NCBI GenBank assembly: GCA_017399165.1
Contig: JAFQEF010000070.1
Location: 1-64,000, forward strand
DNA: 64,000 nucleotides
Source of the DNA: Akkermansia sp.
GTDB lineage: Bacteria; Verrucomicrobiota; Verrucomicrobiia; Verrucomicrobiales; Akkermansiaceae
Direction of reading: 5' to 3'
Below, piece by piece: positions 26,222 to 33,722 of the stretch. The notes under the pieces are model-generated. The model saw only the letters and a program-made list of their open reading frames with translations, had not been told where the DNA came from and ran no database searches. Every line of letters begins with the position of its first letter. Within the stretch, counting starts at the first letter, position 1. The position numbers and the translations under genes were made by a program.

Positions 26222-27631
26222 TTAGTCTTCACGGATCAGGAACTGACGTGCCTCTTTGGCCTCCTCACTGTGGGGCTTGAGGGCGTTAATCGGTTTGGTA
26301 AGTGCCAGGAACTCGTCACGGAACTTCGTGGTGAATGCCTGTGTGGGCCAGGAACAGGCCTCACCGAAGGCACACACGGTGCGCCCGCAGATGTTGTCTG
26401 CCACGGATTTGAGCAGATCCACATCCTCCGGGGAGCCCTTGCCCTCGCAAATACGGGTGGAGAGTTTCAGCATCCAGGGGTTACCCTCGCGGCAGGGGGA
26501 GCACTGGCCGCAGGATTCCCAAGCAAAGAAGCGGTTAAGGTTGTTGAGGCACTTGGGCATGCTGCGAGTGTCATCCATCACGATAACACCGCCGGAGCCG
26601 CTCATGGAGCCGAACTTGGCAATGCTGTCCAAATCCATGGGTACATCAAAGATGCTCATCTCGCGGATGGTGCCGTCGGGGTTGCGGTCGGTGAGCACCT
26701 CGTCGCAACGCATAACCTTGGCAGATGCACCGCCGGGGATGATGGCCTTGAACTTGCGGCCGATGCGCGGGCCACCGCAAATATCGTACAGCAATTCACC
26801 ATAGGTGATGGAGCCGGAGATAATCTCATACACGCCGGGGCGCTTTACGTCGCCGCTCACGCCGATGATTCGGGTGCCGGGGCTGCGCTGTGCGCCCTCT
26901 GCGGCATAGGCCTCTCCGCCCATCATCATAACTTGGCGTACCTGGCAGAGGGACTCCACGTTGTTAACAATGGTGGGGCAACCATACAGACCAATGGCTG
27001 CGGGGAAGTAGGGGGGCTTAATGCGCGGGTACGGGCGCACGCCTTCAATGGAGTTGATAAGGCCGGTTTCCTCACCGCAAATGTATGCCCCCGCACCGCG
27101 GTGAAGCACAATCTTGAGGTTGAAACCGCTCTTCTGAATGTCTTCACCCAGGTAGCCCTTGGCCTCTGCCTCTTTAATGGCATTGTTCATGATGCGTGCT
27201 GCCTCCGGGAACTCCTCGCGCATGTAGATAACTGCGTAGTGAGCCTGTACGGCGTAGCAGGCAATAATCATACCCTCCAGCAGCTGGTGAGGGTCCTGGT
27301 GTACGATGAAACGGTCTTTGAAGGTGCCGGGCTCGGACTCATCGCAGTTGCATACCAAGTATACGGGCTTGGTGTTGCCCTTGGGGATGAAGGTCCACTT
27401 GACACCGGTGGGGAAACCTGCACCGCCACGGCCGCGCAGCCCGCTCTTCTTAACTTCATTGATGACATCGGCAGGCTCCATCTTAAGCACCTTCTTGAGG
27501 GTCTTGTAGCCGCCGTCTTTAATGAAACATTTGATGGAAGGATCATACCCCTCGCGGTCAATGTTCTTGAAGATGCGGCGCGTTTCCTTCGGGTGCGGCT
27601 CTCTGCCGGGTTTGTAGGTAATTTCGCTCAT
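26222..27631 (-). CDS. nuoF: NADH-quinone oxidoreductase subunit F (FMN, NADH site)
   Basis: 469 residues from the ATG at 27631; the longer reading would need a TTG at 27640. It binds NADH and FMN and holds cluster N3. Seen: RGRGGAGFPTGVKW (FMN/NADH glycine-rich motif), CNCDESEPGTFKDR, GAGAYICGEETGLINSIEG, and the 4Fe-4S motif SCGQCSPCREG with a distant cysteine in GRTVCAFG. Length is normal. Part of the nuoEFG electron-input module. Confidence 0.96.
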   Translation of the reverse strand: MSEITYKPGREPHPKETRRIFKNIDREGYDPSIKCFIKDGGYKTLKKVLKMEPADVINEVKKSGLRGRGGAGFPTGVKWTFIPKGNTKPVYLVCNCDESEPGTFKDRFIVHQDPHQLLEGMIIACYAVQAHYAVIYMREEFPEAARIMNNAIKEAEAKGYLGEDIQKSGFNLKIVLHRGAGAYICGEETGLINSIEGVRPYPRIKPPYFPAAIGLYGCPTIVNNVESLCQVRQVMMMGGEAYAAEGAQRSPGTRIIGVSGDVKRPGVYEIISGSITYGELLYDICGGPRIGRKFKAIIPGGASAKVMRCDEVLTDRNPDGTIREMSIFDVPMDLDSIAKFGSMSGSGGVIVMDDTRSMPKCLNNLNRFFAWESCGQCSPCREGNPWMLKLSTRICEGKGSPEDVDLLKSVADNICGRTVCAFGEACSWPTQAFTTKFRDEFLALTKPINALKPHSEEAKEARQFLIRED

Positions 27632-27646
27632 GTTTCGCAAAAGGGG

Positions 27647-28249
27647 TTACTTGTTCTTCTTTTCGGCTGCAACCTGCTTTTTGCAGGCGGACACGATTTC
27701 GTCCACCTTCTTGCGGGTTACTTGGGAGTATAGGGTGTCATTCACCATGACATTGGGGCCGAACCCGCAGTTGGCCAAGCATTCAACGGGCTCTATGCTG
27801 AAGATGCCGTTCTCGCTCACGACCATGGGCTCCTCATCGCAAATCTCTGCTTGGTTTACCCCAATCTTCTTGCAGATGTAGGCCATGAGCTCCTCGCCAC
27901 CGCTCAGGGCGCAAGCCAAGGTGCGGCATACACGGAAGTGGAACTTGCCCGGGCATTTACGGTGTATGCCGGGGTAGAAGGTGACAATGCCCGCCACGTG
28001 AATGGGCGTGCTCTTGCACATCTCGGCTATCCACGGTATGGCATCCGCGCAAATGTAGCCGAACTCCTCTTGTACGTGGTGAATGATGGGGAGCACAGCA
28101 GACTGCTCTTTACCCTCGGGGTACAGAGCCACAAGTTCTTTCGCCTTCTCTACGAGTTCCGGCGTTACCTCAAACTTCGGGAAGAATTGCTCCCCGGGGG
28201 AGGGCTGAGCCGCCGTGATGGCGTCTATGGCATTAGGTGTTTCAGACAT
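27647..28249 (-). CDS. nuoE: NADH-quinone oxidoreductase subunit E (2Fe-2S)
   Basis: 200 residues, a thioredoxin-like 2Fe-2S subunit that pairs with NuoF. Seen: the helical N-terminal part with LPIIHHVQEEFGYI, the first cysteine pair in FRVCRTLACALSGG, and the second in VECLANCGFGPNVMVND. A lysine-rich tail follows. It is 32 bases downstream of nuoD. Confidence 0.94.
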   Translation of the reverse strand: MSETPNAIDAITAAQPSPGEQFFPKFEVTPELVEKAKELVALYPEGKEQSAVLPIIHHVQEEFGYICADAIPWIAEMCKSTPIHVAGIVTFYPGIHRKCPGKFHFRVCRTLACALSGGEELMAYICKKIGVNQAEICDEEPMVVSENGIFSIEPVECLANCGFGPNVMVNDTLYSQVTRKKVDEIVSACKKQVAAEKKNK

Positions 28250-28281
28250 GGTGGTATTGTGTAAGTTTGCTGTTTATGGGT

Positions 28282-29526
28282 TTAGCGGTCACATTCGCCC
28301 TGTACAAAGTCAAAGGAGCCCAAAATGGCGCCAACGTCACTTACCAAGTGGCCCGGCAGGAGCTTGGGCAAAATGGAGAGCGTGCAGTAAGAGGGGCTGC
28401 GCATCTTCAGGCGGTTAGCAATGCCGCCGCCCTTGCTGTCCAGGAAGAAGCCCAGCTCGCCTTTCGGGTTCTCTGCCGCAAAGTATACTTGCCCGACCGG
28501 GGCATTGACGCTTTGGGTGGTAACCATGAACTGGCGAATCAGCTCCTCAATGTTTTGCATGGCATCCTTCTTGTCGGGCAATATGCCCTTGTCGGTCTGC
28601 ACGCAAATGGGGCCACCCGGCAGTGTGGCGATGACCTGGCGGATAATGCGTACGGACTGGCGGATTTCCTCCATGCGTACCTGGAATCGGGCGTAGCAGT
28701 CGCCTTCCTCTGCCACGGGTACATCAAACTCGTATTTTTCGTAGCCCAGGTAGGGGTTGGTCTTGCGCAGGTCTCTCTTAACACCGCTGGCGCGCAGGTT
28801 GTTGCCGGTCATGCCGCAGTCCAACGCCATTTGCTTGGTGATAACACCCACACCTACAAGGCGATCAATGAAAATCTTGTTGTGGAGCAACAGCTTCTCC
28901 ATCTCATCTACGGTGCGCAGGGCACTGTCGCAGAACTCGAGGATTTGCTTCTCTATGCCCTTGGGCAGGTCGCGGGTCATGCCGCCGATGCGCGTGTAGC
29001 TGGAGGTAAAGCGTGCGCCGCATATCTGCTCGTACAGGTTGTGTACCTTCTCTTTCTCCTCAAAGGCATAAAGGAAAGCGGTCATGGCACCGGTATCCAT
29101 GGCGTATACGCCCGTACCCAGGAAACAGGAGGATATGCGGGATAACTCGCAGCACAGCACGCGGATGGCTTGGCCACGCTCCGGCAACTCCCAGCCCATC
29201 AGCTTCTCTACAGCGCAGGCGTATGCAATGTTGTTGCTCATCGGGGCCAAGTAGTCAAAGCGGTCCGTATAGGCTACATATTGGTTATAATGGCAGTTCT
29301 CTGCTATCTTTTCCATGCCGCGGTGCAGGTAGCCGATAATGGGATCGCAAGATACAATCTCTTCACCGTCAATTACCAGCTTCAGTCGCAACACGCCGTG
29401 TGTCGCCGGGTGTGACGGCCCCACATTGAGCGTTACCAGCTCTCCATGGTCCTCCGCATCGTTCTTCAGGTAATCCATCGCTACGCTCGTAGCATCAGGC
29501 ACTTGTAAAGTTCTCGTCGTGTTCAT
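28282..29526 (-). CDS. nuoD: NADH-quinone oxidoreductase subunit D (49-kDa subunit)
   Basis: 414 residues. Forms the quinone-reducing site with NuoB. Seen: LNVGPSHPATHGVLRLKL near residue 35, IGYLHRGMEKIAE with the conserved histidine-arginine, DRFDYLAPMSNN, and a GDCYARFQVRMEEI-type C-terminal block. First gene of this operon; nuoA, nuoB and nuoC do not precede it. The first 20 codons and the upstream region are duplicated at 31574-31746. A 5'-UTR of about 85 bases is predicted. Confidence 0.95.
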   Translation of the reverse strand: MNTTRTLQVPDATSVAMDYLKNDAEDHGELVTLNVGPSHPATHGVLRLKLVIDGEEIVSCDPIIGYLHRGMEKIAENCHYNQYVAYTDRFDYLAPMSNNIAYACAVEKLMGWELPERGQAIRVLCCELSRISSCFLGTGVYAMDTGAMTAFLYAFEEKEKVHNLYEQICGARFTSSYTRIGGMTRDLPKGIEKQILEFCDSALRTVDEMEKLLLHNKIFIDRLVGVGVITKQMALDCGMTGNNLRASGVKRDLRKTNPYLGYEKYEFDVPVAEEGDCYARFQVRMEEIRQSVRIIRQVIATLPGGPICVQTDKGILPDKKDAMQNIEELIRQFMVTTQSVNAPVGQVYFAAENPKGELGFFLDSKGGGIANRLKMRSPSYCTLSILPKLLPGHLVSDVGAILGSFDFVQGECDR

Positions 29527-29640
29527 AATCTAAAGCTCTAAGGCCACCTCAGGCCACTTTGGTGCTCACACATTAAACCCTTTTTTCTCCCGAATTTCAA
29601 GCCTAAAGTGTAGCTCCCTATTATATTTATGTGCTTTTTT
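29468..29640. repeat. 173-bp direct repeat, left copy (nuoD start and upstream)
   Basis: Covers the first 20 codons of nuoD and about 114 bases upstream. It matches 31574-31746 base for base with about seven substitutions and no gap that I could see (roughly 96 percent identical). It forms the left border of the stretch holding ATPase copy 2. Confidence 0.92.
29620..29625 (-). promoter_or_regulatory. Probable -10 of the nuo operon
   Basis: TATAAT on the minus strand, about 94 bases before the nuoD ATG. It is kept in the duplicated copy at 31726-31731. No good -35 is visible at 16-18 bases, so an activator or extended element may be needed. Confidence 0.45.
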
Positions 29641-29714
29641 TAATGTTAGTTATGGCTAATTTTTTTAGGTGTTAATCCCTTTTGTTTTGATATGAATTAT
29701 TTCTATTTTTGCCC

Positions 29715-31046
29715 TTATTCAATTTCCCAAGGGTCTTTGGCTGCTAAAAATTGAGAGGCCGAGCGTCGTTTTATCCTGCCATGGGCCGTTGAAATATCTT
29801 GTCGAATGTCGTCATCGGATATAATGAACGAGGTGGTAATACCGGTTTCTCTCATGGCGGCTTCGGCTGCTCGAATTTCTCGGTCTTTTGTTTTGCTATC
29901 TTCCATATTCGCGCACACTTGTACAAGTATTTTTTCATGCGAGAAAGGGTGAATAGATAAAAAGTCTACTTCCAAACCATTTTCTGTTCGGTAGTAATAT
30001 ACCTCCGGGCTGATGCGTCGCAATGCAATGAATACCATATTTTCCAGTATCTGTCCACGTTGGTCGGAAAATGTTCCGCATAGGGACGTTATCATGGCGT
30101 GGTCAACGCAATATACTTTACGCATCAGCTTGAATCTCTCGGCTACAGATGCAGTGCACGCCGGTATGTTGAAGAGGAAATAGGCATCTTCAAGCCATTC
30201 AATGTATTGCAGAACAGTTTCTTTGCTGACGCTGATTCCTTGACTACGAAAATCGTTGCATATTTTGTTAACGGAAAATTGTCCTCCGATGCTACCGAGC
30301 ATTCGCTTAGCCAGTTGCCTAAGTACAAGCGGCTGCGAGATGTTATAGCGGTCTATAATATCTCGGTATAGTAAGGTGTCGAAATAATCTTGGTGTATAT
30401 GAATTCTCGTTGCTTTATCTTGCTCGTACACTTCCGGGAATCCTCCTTCTTGCTTGTAGTTATTCCAAGCTTGCGCTATTTTCATTTTAGTTGTAGTGCC
30501 TTTCCCGTGGCGAGGAATACCCTTGCGTGTCAAATACTCGCCGAATGAAAAAGGAAAGAGTTCCCAAGATAAAGATCGCCCCCTTAGTGCTGTGTGTATT
30601 TCCTTTGATAAAAGTTTTGCAGATGACCCCGTGAGGTAAATGTCACAGTTTTCATCTCGTCGAAGACGCTCGACAAATAATTCCCAATCTTGGAATGTTT
30701 GAATTTCGTCAAAACAAAAGTATACCGTTTCGCTCAGCCTTTTTCCCGGGGACATACTGTAGTAGGCTTCGTACAGCTCGTTCCAATTTCCGGTTCTGAG
30801 TTCGGATAATCGTTCGTCTGCAAAATTTATCATTACCATGTTTTCGCGAGGTACCCCTTGTTCCTCTAAAATGGAAAGTCTATTTTCCATGAGTGTGGAT
30901 TTTCCACAGCGTCTCACTCCTACATTTACCATAATTTTGCCCGAAACGGCTCGCGGCCGGATATCTCTCGGAGCCGTTTTTTTGAACTTTTTCTCCTGAA
31001 AGTTGGTTATCATATCGGTAAATATTTCTCGTAAACTCATTTTCAT
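29715..31046 (-). CDS. AAA ATPase with DUF4143 domain (copy 2)
   Basis: 443 residues, homologous throughout to the gene at 11162-12481. Walker A GVRRCGKST lies at the same positions (43-51), YFCFDEIQ is Walker B, LTGSSAKLLSKEI the sensor-like segment, and LENMVFIALRR plus YYYRTENGLEVDFLSI the DUF4143 nuclease-like end. Function not established. It lies between two direct copies of the nuoD 5' region and so looks inserted or captured upstream of the nuo operon. The ATG is 5 bases after the -10 (a second ATG two codons later is possible). No obvious terminator: a short stem and a T7 run lie at about 29646-29670. Confidence 0.85.
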   Translation of the reverse strand: MKMSLREIFTDMITNFQEKKFKKTAPRDIRPRAVSGKIMVNVGVRRCGKSTLMENRLSILEEQGVPRENMVMINFADERLSELRTGNWNELYEAYYSMSPGKRLSETVYFCFDEIQTFQDWELFVERLRRDENCDIYLTGSSAKLLSKEIHTALRGRSLSWELFPFSFGEYLTRKGIPRHGKGTTTKMKIAQAWNNYKQEGGFPEVYEQDKATRIHIHQDYFDTLLYRDIIDRYNISQPLVLRQLAKRMLGSIGGQFSVNKICNDFRSQGISVSKETVLQYIEWLEDAYFLFNIPACTASVAERFKLMRKVYCVDHAMITSLCGTFSDQRGQILENMVFIALRRISPEVYYYRTENGLEVDFLSIHPFSHEKILVQVCANMEDSKTKDREIRAAEAAMRETGITTSFIISDDDIRQDISTAHGRIKRRSASQFLAAKDPWEIE

Positions 31047-31051
31047 GGCTT

Positions 31052-31080
31052 TTTATATCATTTTTTTCCCCCTTATACAA
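31052..31080 (-). promoter_or_regulatory. Promoter of ATPase copy 2, leaderless
   Basis: Minus strand TTGTAT (31075-31080), 17 bases, TATAAA (31052-31057), 5 bases, ATG. It shares AAAAAAATGATA with ATPase 1 and TGATATAAAAA with the S23 promoter. The palindromic array starts 13 bases beyond the -35. Confidence 0.7.
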
Positions 31081-31093
31081 GTACAAAAAATAA

Positions 31094-31213
31094 AAACTTG
31101 TCCGCTGAGCGGCTAAGAAATGCCGAAACTTGTCCGCTGGGCGGCTAAGAAATGCCGAAACTTGTCCGCTGGGCGGCTAAGAAATGTCAAAACTTGTCCG
31201 CTGGGCGGCTAAG
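31094..31213. repeat. Four 32-nt palindromic tandem repeats upstream of ATPase 2
   Basis: Units at 31094-31125, 31126-31157 and 31158-31189, plus a partial unit at 31190-31213, period exactly 32. Each has a 21-base core, CTTGTCCGC-TGG-GCGGCTAAG, that can fold into a stem with one mismatch and a G-T pair, then an AAATGCCGAAA-type linker. Only two or three positions differ between units. Unrelated in sequence to the array at 12523-12618 but with the same period and the same place. Confidence 0.92.
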
Positions 31214-31462
31214 TTTTTCTATTTAAGCTCGGCAACGGGAGGGTAGAATAAATAAAAAAAGGGAACACAGTCCATGTGTTTGTCATGGGGGGGCGCGTCC
31301 GAAAAATGACCCGATGGTGTTACAGGCGCCTCACCGAGTCAATTCAAATGATGGGGGCTTTTTTTAGACTGAGGTTTAACCCTGTTTGTCTTTTTTGATG
31401 CGAATGAGCATATTGGAGAGTATAGCGGCGCAGCTGCCGGTGGTGATTTGCCTATAAAATAA
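31214..31462. other. Gene-free stretch beyond the ATPase 2 array
   Basis: I see no credible gene here. It holds scattered T runs (31217, 31359, 31392) and a G-rich patch near 31288. A 36-codon reading frame (31376-31486, minus) starts inside a terminator hairpin and was rejected. Confidence 0.5.
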
Positions 31463-31486
31463 ATGGCTGACATTGTGGTCAGCCAT
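31463..31486 (-). terminator. Terminator after the chimeric small gene
   Basis: ATGGCTGAC (31463-31471) pairs perfectly with GTCAGCCAT (31478-31486). On the minus strand it is followed by TTTATTTTATAGG. It resembles the terminator at 32495-32519 with paired base changes that keep the stem. Confidence 0.75.
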
Positions 31487-31500
31487 CTGTTCTTGTGTCT

Positions 31501-31632
31501 TCAGAAGATGATGTACTCTCCGGCTTCGTTCTGCCTGTTGGGTATAATCTCTTCCTCCACCGGTTTACTGATGAGGTAATCCATCGCTACGCTCGTAGCA
31601 TCAGGTGCTTGTAAAATTCTCGTCGTGTTCAT
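31501..31632 (-). CDS. Chimeric 43-residue ORF: NuoD N-terminus joined to FtsK-gamma-like C-terminus
   Basis: 43 residues read from the ATG at 31632. The first 20 residues are those of NuoD with two changes (MNTTRILQAPD...), ending DYL. The remaining 23 (ISKPVEEEIIPNRQNEAGEYIIF in two halves) are the last 23 of the protein at 32530-32985 with one change. The frame is kept across the junction, which lies in the 8-base shared word AGGTAATC. It has a copy of the nuo -10 region upstream and its own terminator downstream. Whether the peptide is made or does anything is unknown; it may be a fresh rearrangement scar. Confidence 0.7.
   Translation of the reverse strand: MNTTRILQAPDATSVAMDYLISKPVEEEIIPNRQNEAGEYIIF
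31503..31581. repeat. 79-bp repeat, copy of the 3' end of the 32530-32985 gene
   Basis: Matches 32532-32610 at a constant offset of 1029 bases with about two substitutions. It is fused at its right end directly to the nuoD-start copy. Confidence 0.9.
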
Positions 31633-31746
31633 AATCTAAAGCTCTTAGGCCACCTCAGGCCACTTTGGTGCTCACACATTAACCCCTTTTTTCTCCCGAA
31701 TTTCAAGCCTAAAGTGTAGCTCTCTATTATATTTATGCGCTTTTTT
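31574..31746. repeat. 173-bp direct repeat, right copy of the nuoD start region
   Basis: Second copy of 29468-29640, including the TATAAT (31726-31731 on this copy) and the first 20 NuoD codons. Sequence similarity stops abruptly at about 31747. Confidence 0.92.
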
Positions 31747-31844
31747 CGAGCTAGTTTAAGCTAATTTAACGCGCTGATAATTCCTATGTAATCTGTATAT
31801 TTTTACCATGTGCAGGCAAAAATACGTGGCGGCCTTGAGGGGGC

Positions 31845-32459
31845 TTATCTTTGGCGGGGTGCCTTATTTTCTCGGTGAGATGAGTACCAGTAGTACAGCA
31901 TATAGGGCGGGCCTGCCACTACTGTGGCAGCAGCGGCCCCGACATTCATCAGCACCGTTGCCGGCAAGTCTACACAAACGGCGGTCAGCGCGCCGAAGGG
32001 CAGGGCGTACAGGGCATGAGCATCCATGTGCTCGCCTCCCACTGCAGAGTAATAACGCCGCACACAGTTACTTTTGACACTTTTTGCCGTGCGTGGCAGG
32101 GTTGTTAATTGTGGTAAATCTTCTGCCCACTCAAGGTTAAGGTGGTCTTCCCCCCTGAGTATTTGGCGAGAGCTGGTTAGTGAAAGCGGAACATAGACGG
32201 TGTTTGCGGTCTCTTCATCGATGCTGTAGAGCAGGTGTTCTCCGCATTCACACTTGCCATGCCCTCTCCCCGGGCCTGCCATTCCCTGCGCATAGAGTCG
32301 CCCGCTCACGTTGTAGAGCGGGGCTTTGTCTGAGCACTCCGTTACTTTGTCTTTGGTGTAGCCTCTATAGATAATATGCTTGTGCAGATTACAAGTGCAA
32401 CTGCACAGCATGAGCAGGGCGAGAGAAACAGAAAGACGCAGTAAGGACGGAGCACTCAT
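31845..32459 (-). CDS. Probable lipoprotein, YceK/YidQ-like ending
   Basis: 204 residues. The N-terminal signal LLRLSVSLALLMLCSC ends in a lipobox-like LCSC, so a membrane-anchored lipoprotein is likely. The middle is not recognisable. The C-terminal HALYALPFGALTAVCVDLPATVLMNVG and LYYWYSSH resemble the short hydrophobic end of YceK/YidQ lipoproteins. Function unknown. It lies between the duplicated nuoD region and the FtsK-gamma-like gene, same direction. Confidence 0.5.
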   Translation of the reverse strand: MSAPSLLRLSVSLALLMLCSCTCNLHKHIIYRGYTKDKVTECSDKAPLYNVSGRLYAQGMAGPGRGHGKCECGEHLLYSIDEETANTVYVPLSLTSSRQILRGEDHLNLEWAEDLPQLTTLPRTAKSVKSNCVRRYYSAVGGEHMDAHALYALPFGALTAVCVDLPATVLMNVGAAAATVVAGPPYMLYYWYSSHRENKAPRQR

Positions 32460-32494
32460 GAGTTGTTGCTGTCTCGTAATGCGTGGTTAAATAA

Positions 32495-32519
32495 ATGGCT
32501 GCCGTTGCAGGGCAGTCAT
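32495..32519 (-). terminator. Terminator of the FtsK-gamma-like gene
   Basis: ATGGCTGCC (32495-32503) pairs with GGCAGTCAT (32511-32519), one G-T pair. On the minus strand TTTATTT follows. Confidence 0.7.
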
Positions 32520-32529
32520 AGTTTGCAGA

Positions 32530-32985
32530 TTAGAAGATGATGTACTCTCCGGCTTCGTTCTGCCTGTTGGGTATAATCTCTTCCTCCACCAGTTTGCTGA
32601 TGAGGTAATCTGCCTGCGATGGCGTAATATCCAAACGATTCACCAAAATAGCGCGACTGATTCTGCCGAGGTGCAGGGCAATTTCACATGCTTTGCTGAA
32701 CTGTAACCACATCTCCGGGGAGTTGGTGCCGTAATCCCCGCTGCCCTCATCGCTGTCGTTAAGCAGCATGGCTATGTCTTCCAGTAAATCCGGCTTTTCC
32801 TCCGCTGCTGTCAATTGTAAGGCTCCCAATATGCTGTCTTTGGCACTTTGCAAAAGCTTTTCCGTTTCGCACACGGCGTTCATTGTTTCATCTGTTTCGC
32901 TGCTTATGCCTTTGAGAGCATCCAAACTGCGGTTGATGTCTGCTTTTGCGCGGTAGAGATAATCAGTAAGTTGATGAGAGTCCAT
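32530..32985 (-). CDS. Small protein with FtsK-gamma-like winged helix
   Basis: 151 residues. The N-terminal 80 residues are helical and acidic. The C-terminal 60 residues (ACEIALHLGRISRAILVNRL, then ITPSQADYLISKLVEEEIIP) have the pattern of the FtsK gamma winged-helix domain, which in FtsK reads the KOPS sequence. No motor domain is present. It could be a stand-alone DNA-binding protein. The last 26 codons are duplicated at 31503-31581. Terminator downstream; AT-rich divergent promoter region shared with the ArsC-like gene. Confidence 0.55.
   Translation of the reverse strand: MDSHQLTDYLYRAKADINRSLDALKGISSETDETMNAVCETEKLLQSAKDSILGALQLTAAEEKPDLLEDIAMLLNDSDEGSGDYGTNSPEMWLQFSKACEIALHLGRISRAILVNRLDITPSQADYLISKLVEEEIIPNRQNEAGEYIIF
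32532..32610. repeat. 79-bp repeat, original in the FtsK-gamma-like gene
   Basis: Partner of 31503-31581, encoding the last residues of the 151-residue protein. Confidence 0.9.
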
Positions 32986-33157
32986 GCTGGTATTCTATCA
33001 CCTTGTTGCCCTCTCTGCAATAAAAATGTTAACTTTTCTGAAAGAAAAATGTGTTATTTTTCAAAAAATTACCAATTTTTAGAAAAAAATAAGATTTTTT
33101 TGCAAAATGTCAAAGAAAATCCTTGCAATGCTATAGGAAATAGGGTAAATAAAAGCC

Positions 33158-33520
33158 ATGAGCACACAATTCATCGAGTACCCCAAATGCACGACCTGCA
33201 AAAAGGCCAAGAAGTGGCTTGAGGAGCAGGGGGTAGCATACTCGGGACGCCATATAGCGCAGCAGGCCCCCACGGCAGAAGAGTTGCGCACATGGTGGCA
33301 AGCCAGCGGACTTCCCCTTAAGCGATTCTTCAATACCTGCGGTGTTAAATACCGCGAGCTGAATCTGGCGAGCAAGCTTGGTGATATGAGTGATGACGAG
33401 CAGCTGCAATTATTGGCAAGTGATGGCATGCTGGTAAAGCGCCCCTTGCTGGTAACGGCAGATGGTACTGTGGTGCCCGGCTTTAAAGAGTCCGTATGGA
33501 GCAGTGCCCTTGGTAAGTAA
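33158..33520 (+). CDS. ArsC/Spx-family thioredoxin-fold protein
   Basis: 120 residues. IEYPKCTTCKKAKKWLEE near the N-terminus carries a CxxC in the position of the ArsC/Spx active site; LKRFFNTCGVKYRELNL and KRPLLV complete the family pattern. The group includes arsenate reductase-like YffB proteins and Spx-type regulators. No arsenic resistance genes are near, so a YffB-like reductase is more likely than a true arsenate reductase. The upstream 170 bases are very AT-rich with several T and A runs. Strong terminator downstream. Confidence 0.85.
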   Translation: MSTQFIEYPKCTTCKKAKKWLEEQGVAYSGRHIAQQAPTAEELRTWWQASGLPLKRFFNTCGVKYRELNLASKLGDMSDDEQLQLLASDGMLVKRPLLVTADGTVVPGFKESVWSSALGK

Positions 33521-33543
33521 AGATTTGTTCATGTATGCGCGAA

Positions 33544-33610
33544 GGTGGGCGTGAAGGAGAGAGCACGACCCACCCCTTACAAAGCCGCCCTCCCCGGATA
33601 GGGAGGGCGG
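33544..33610 (+). terminator. Double hairpin terminator
   Basis: First hairpin: GGTGGGCGTG (33544-33553) with CACGACCCACC (33564-33574, one bulge). Second, stronger: CCGCCCTCCC (33585-33594) with GGGAGGGCGG (33601-33610), then TTCCCTTT. It follows the ArsC-like gene. Confidence 0.7.
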
Positions 33611-33722
33611 TTCCCTTTGGGGCGATGGGGTACAACCGTGCACTTGAGAATAAAAGGCATTTTATGCGTCAGTGAGGCAAGGGATGCTTGAGCAGCGTTT
33701 CTGCTTGTGTTAAGATATAAGC

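Noticed and set aside
24475-26280. Long plus-strand reading frames opposite nuoF and nuoG (for example 24475-26280 and 26102-27733)
   Set aside because: They are shadows of strongly conserved nuo genes in a GC-rich stretch; the products are low-complexity and match no family.
31376-31486. 36-codon minus-strand frame
   Set aside because: Its ATG is part of a perfect terminator hairpin, and no Shine-Dalgarno site or promoter is visible.
33158-33520. Arsenate resistance gene
   Set aside because: The family match is ArsC/Spx-like, but no arsenite pump or ArsR is nearby, so resistance cannot be claimed.
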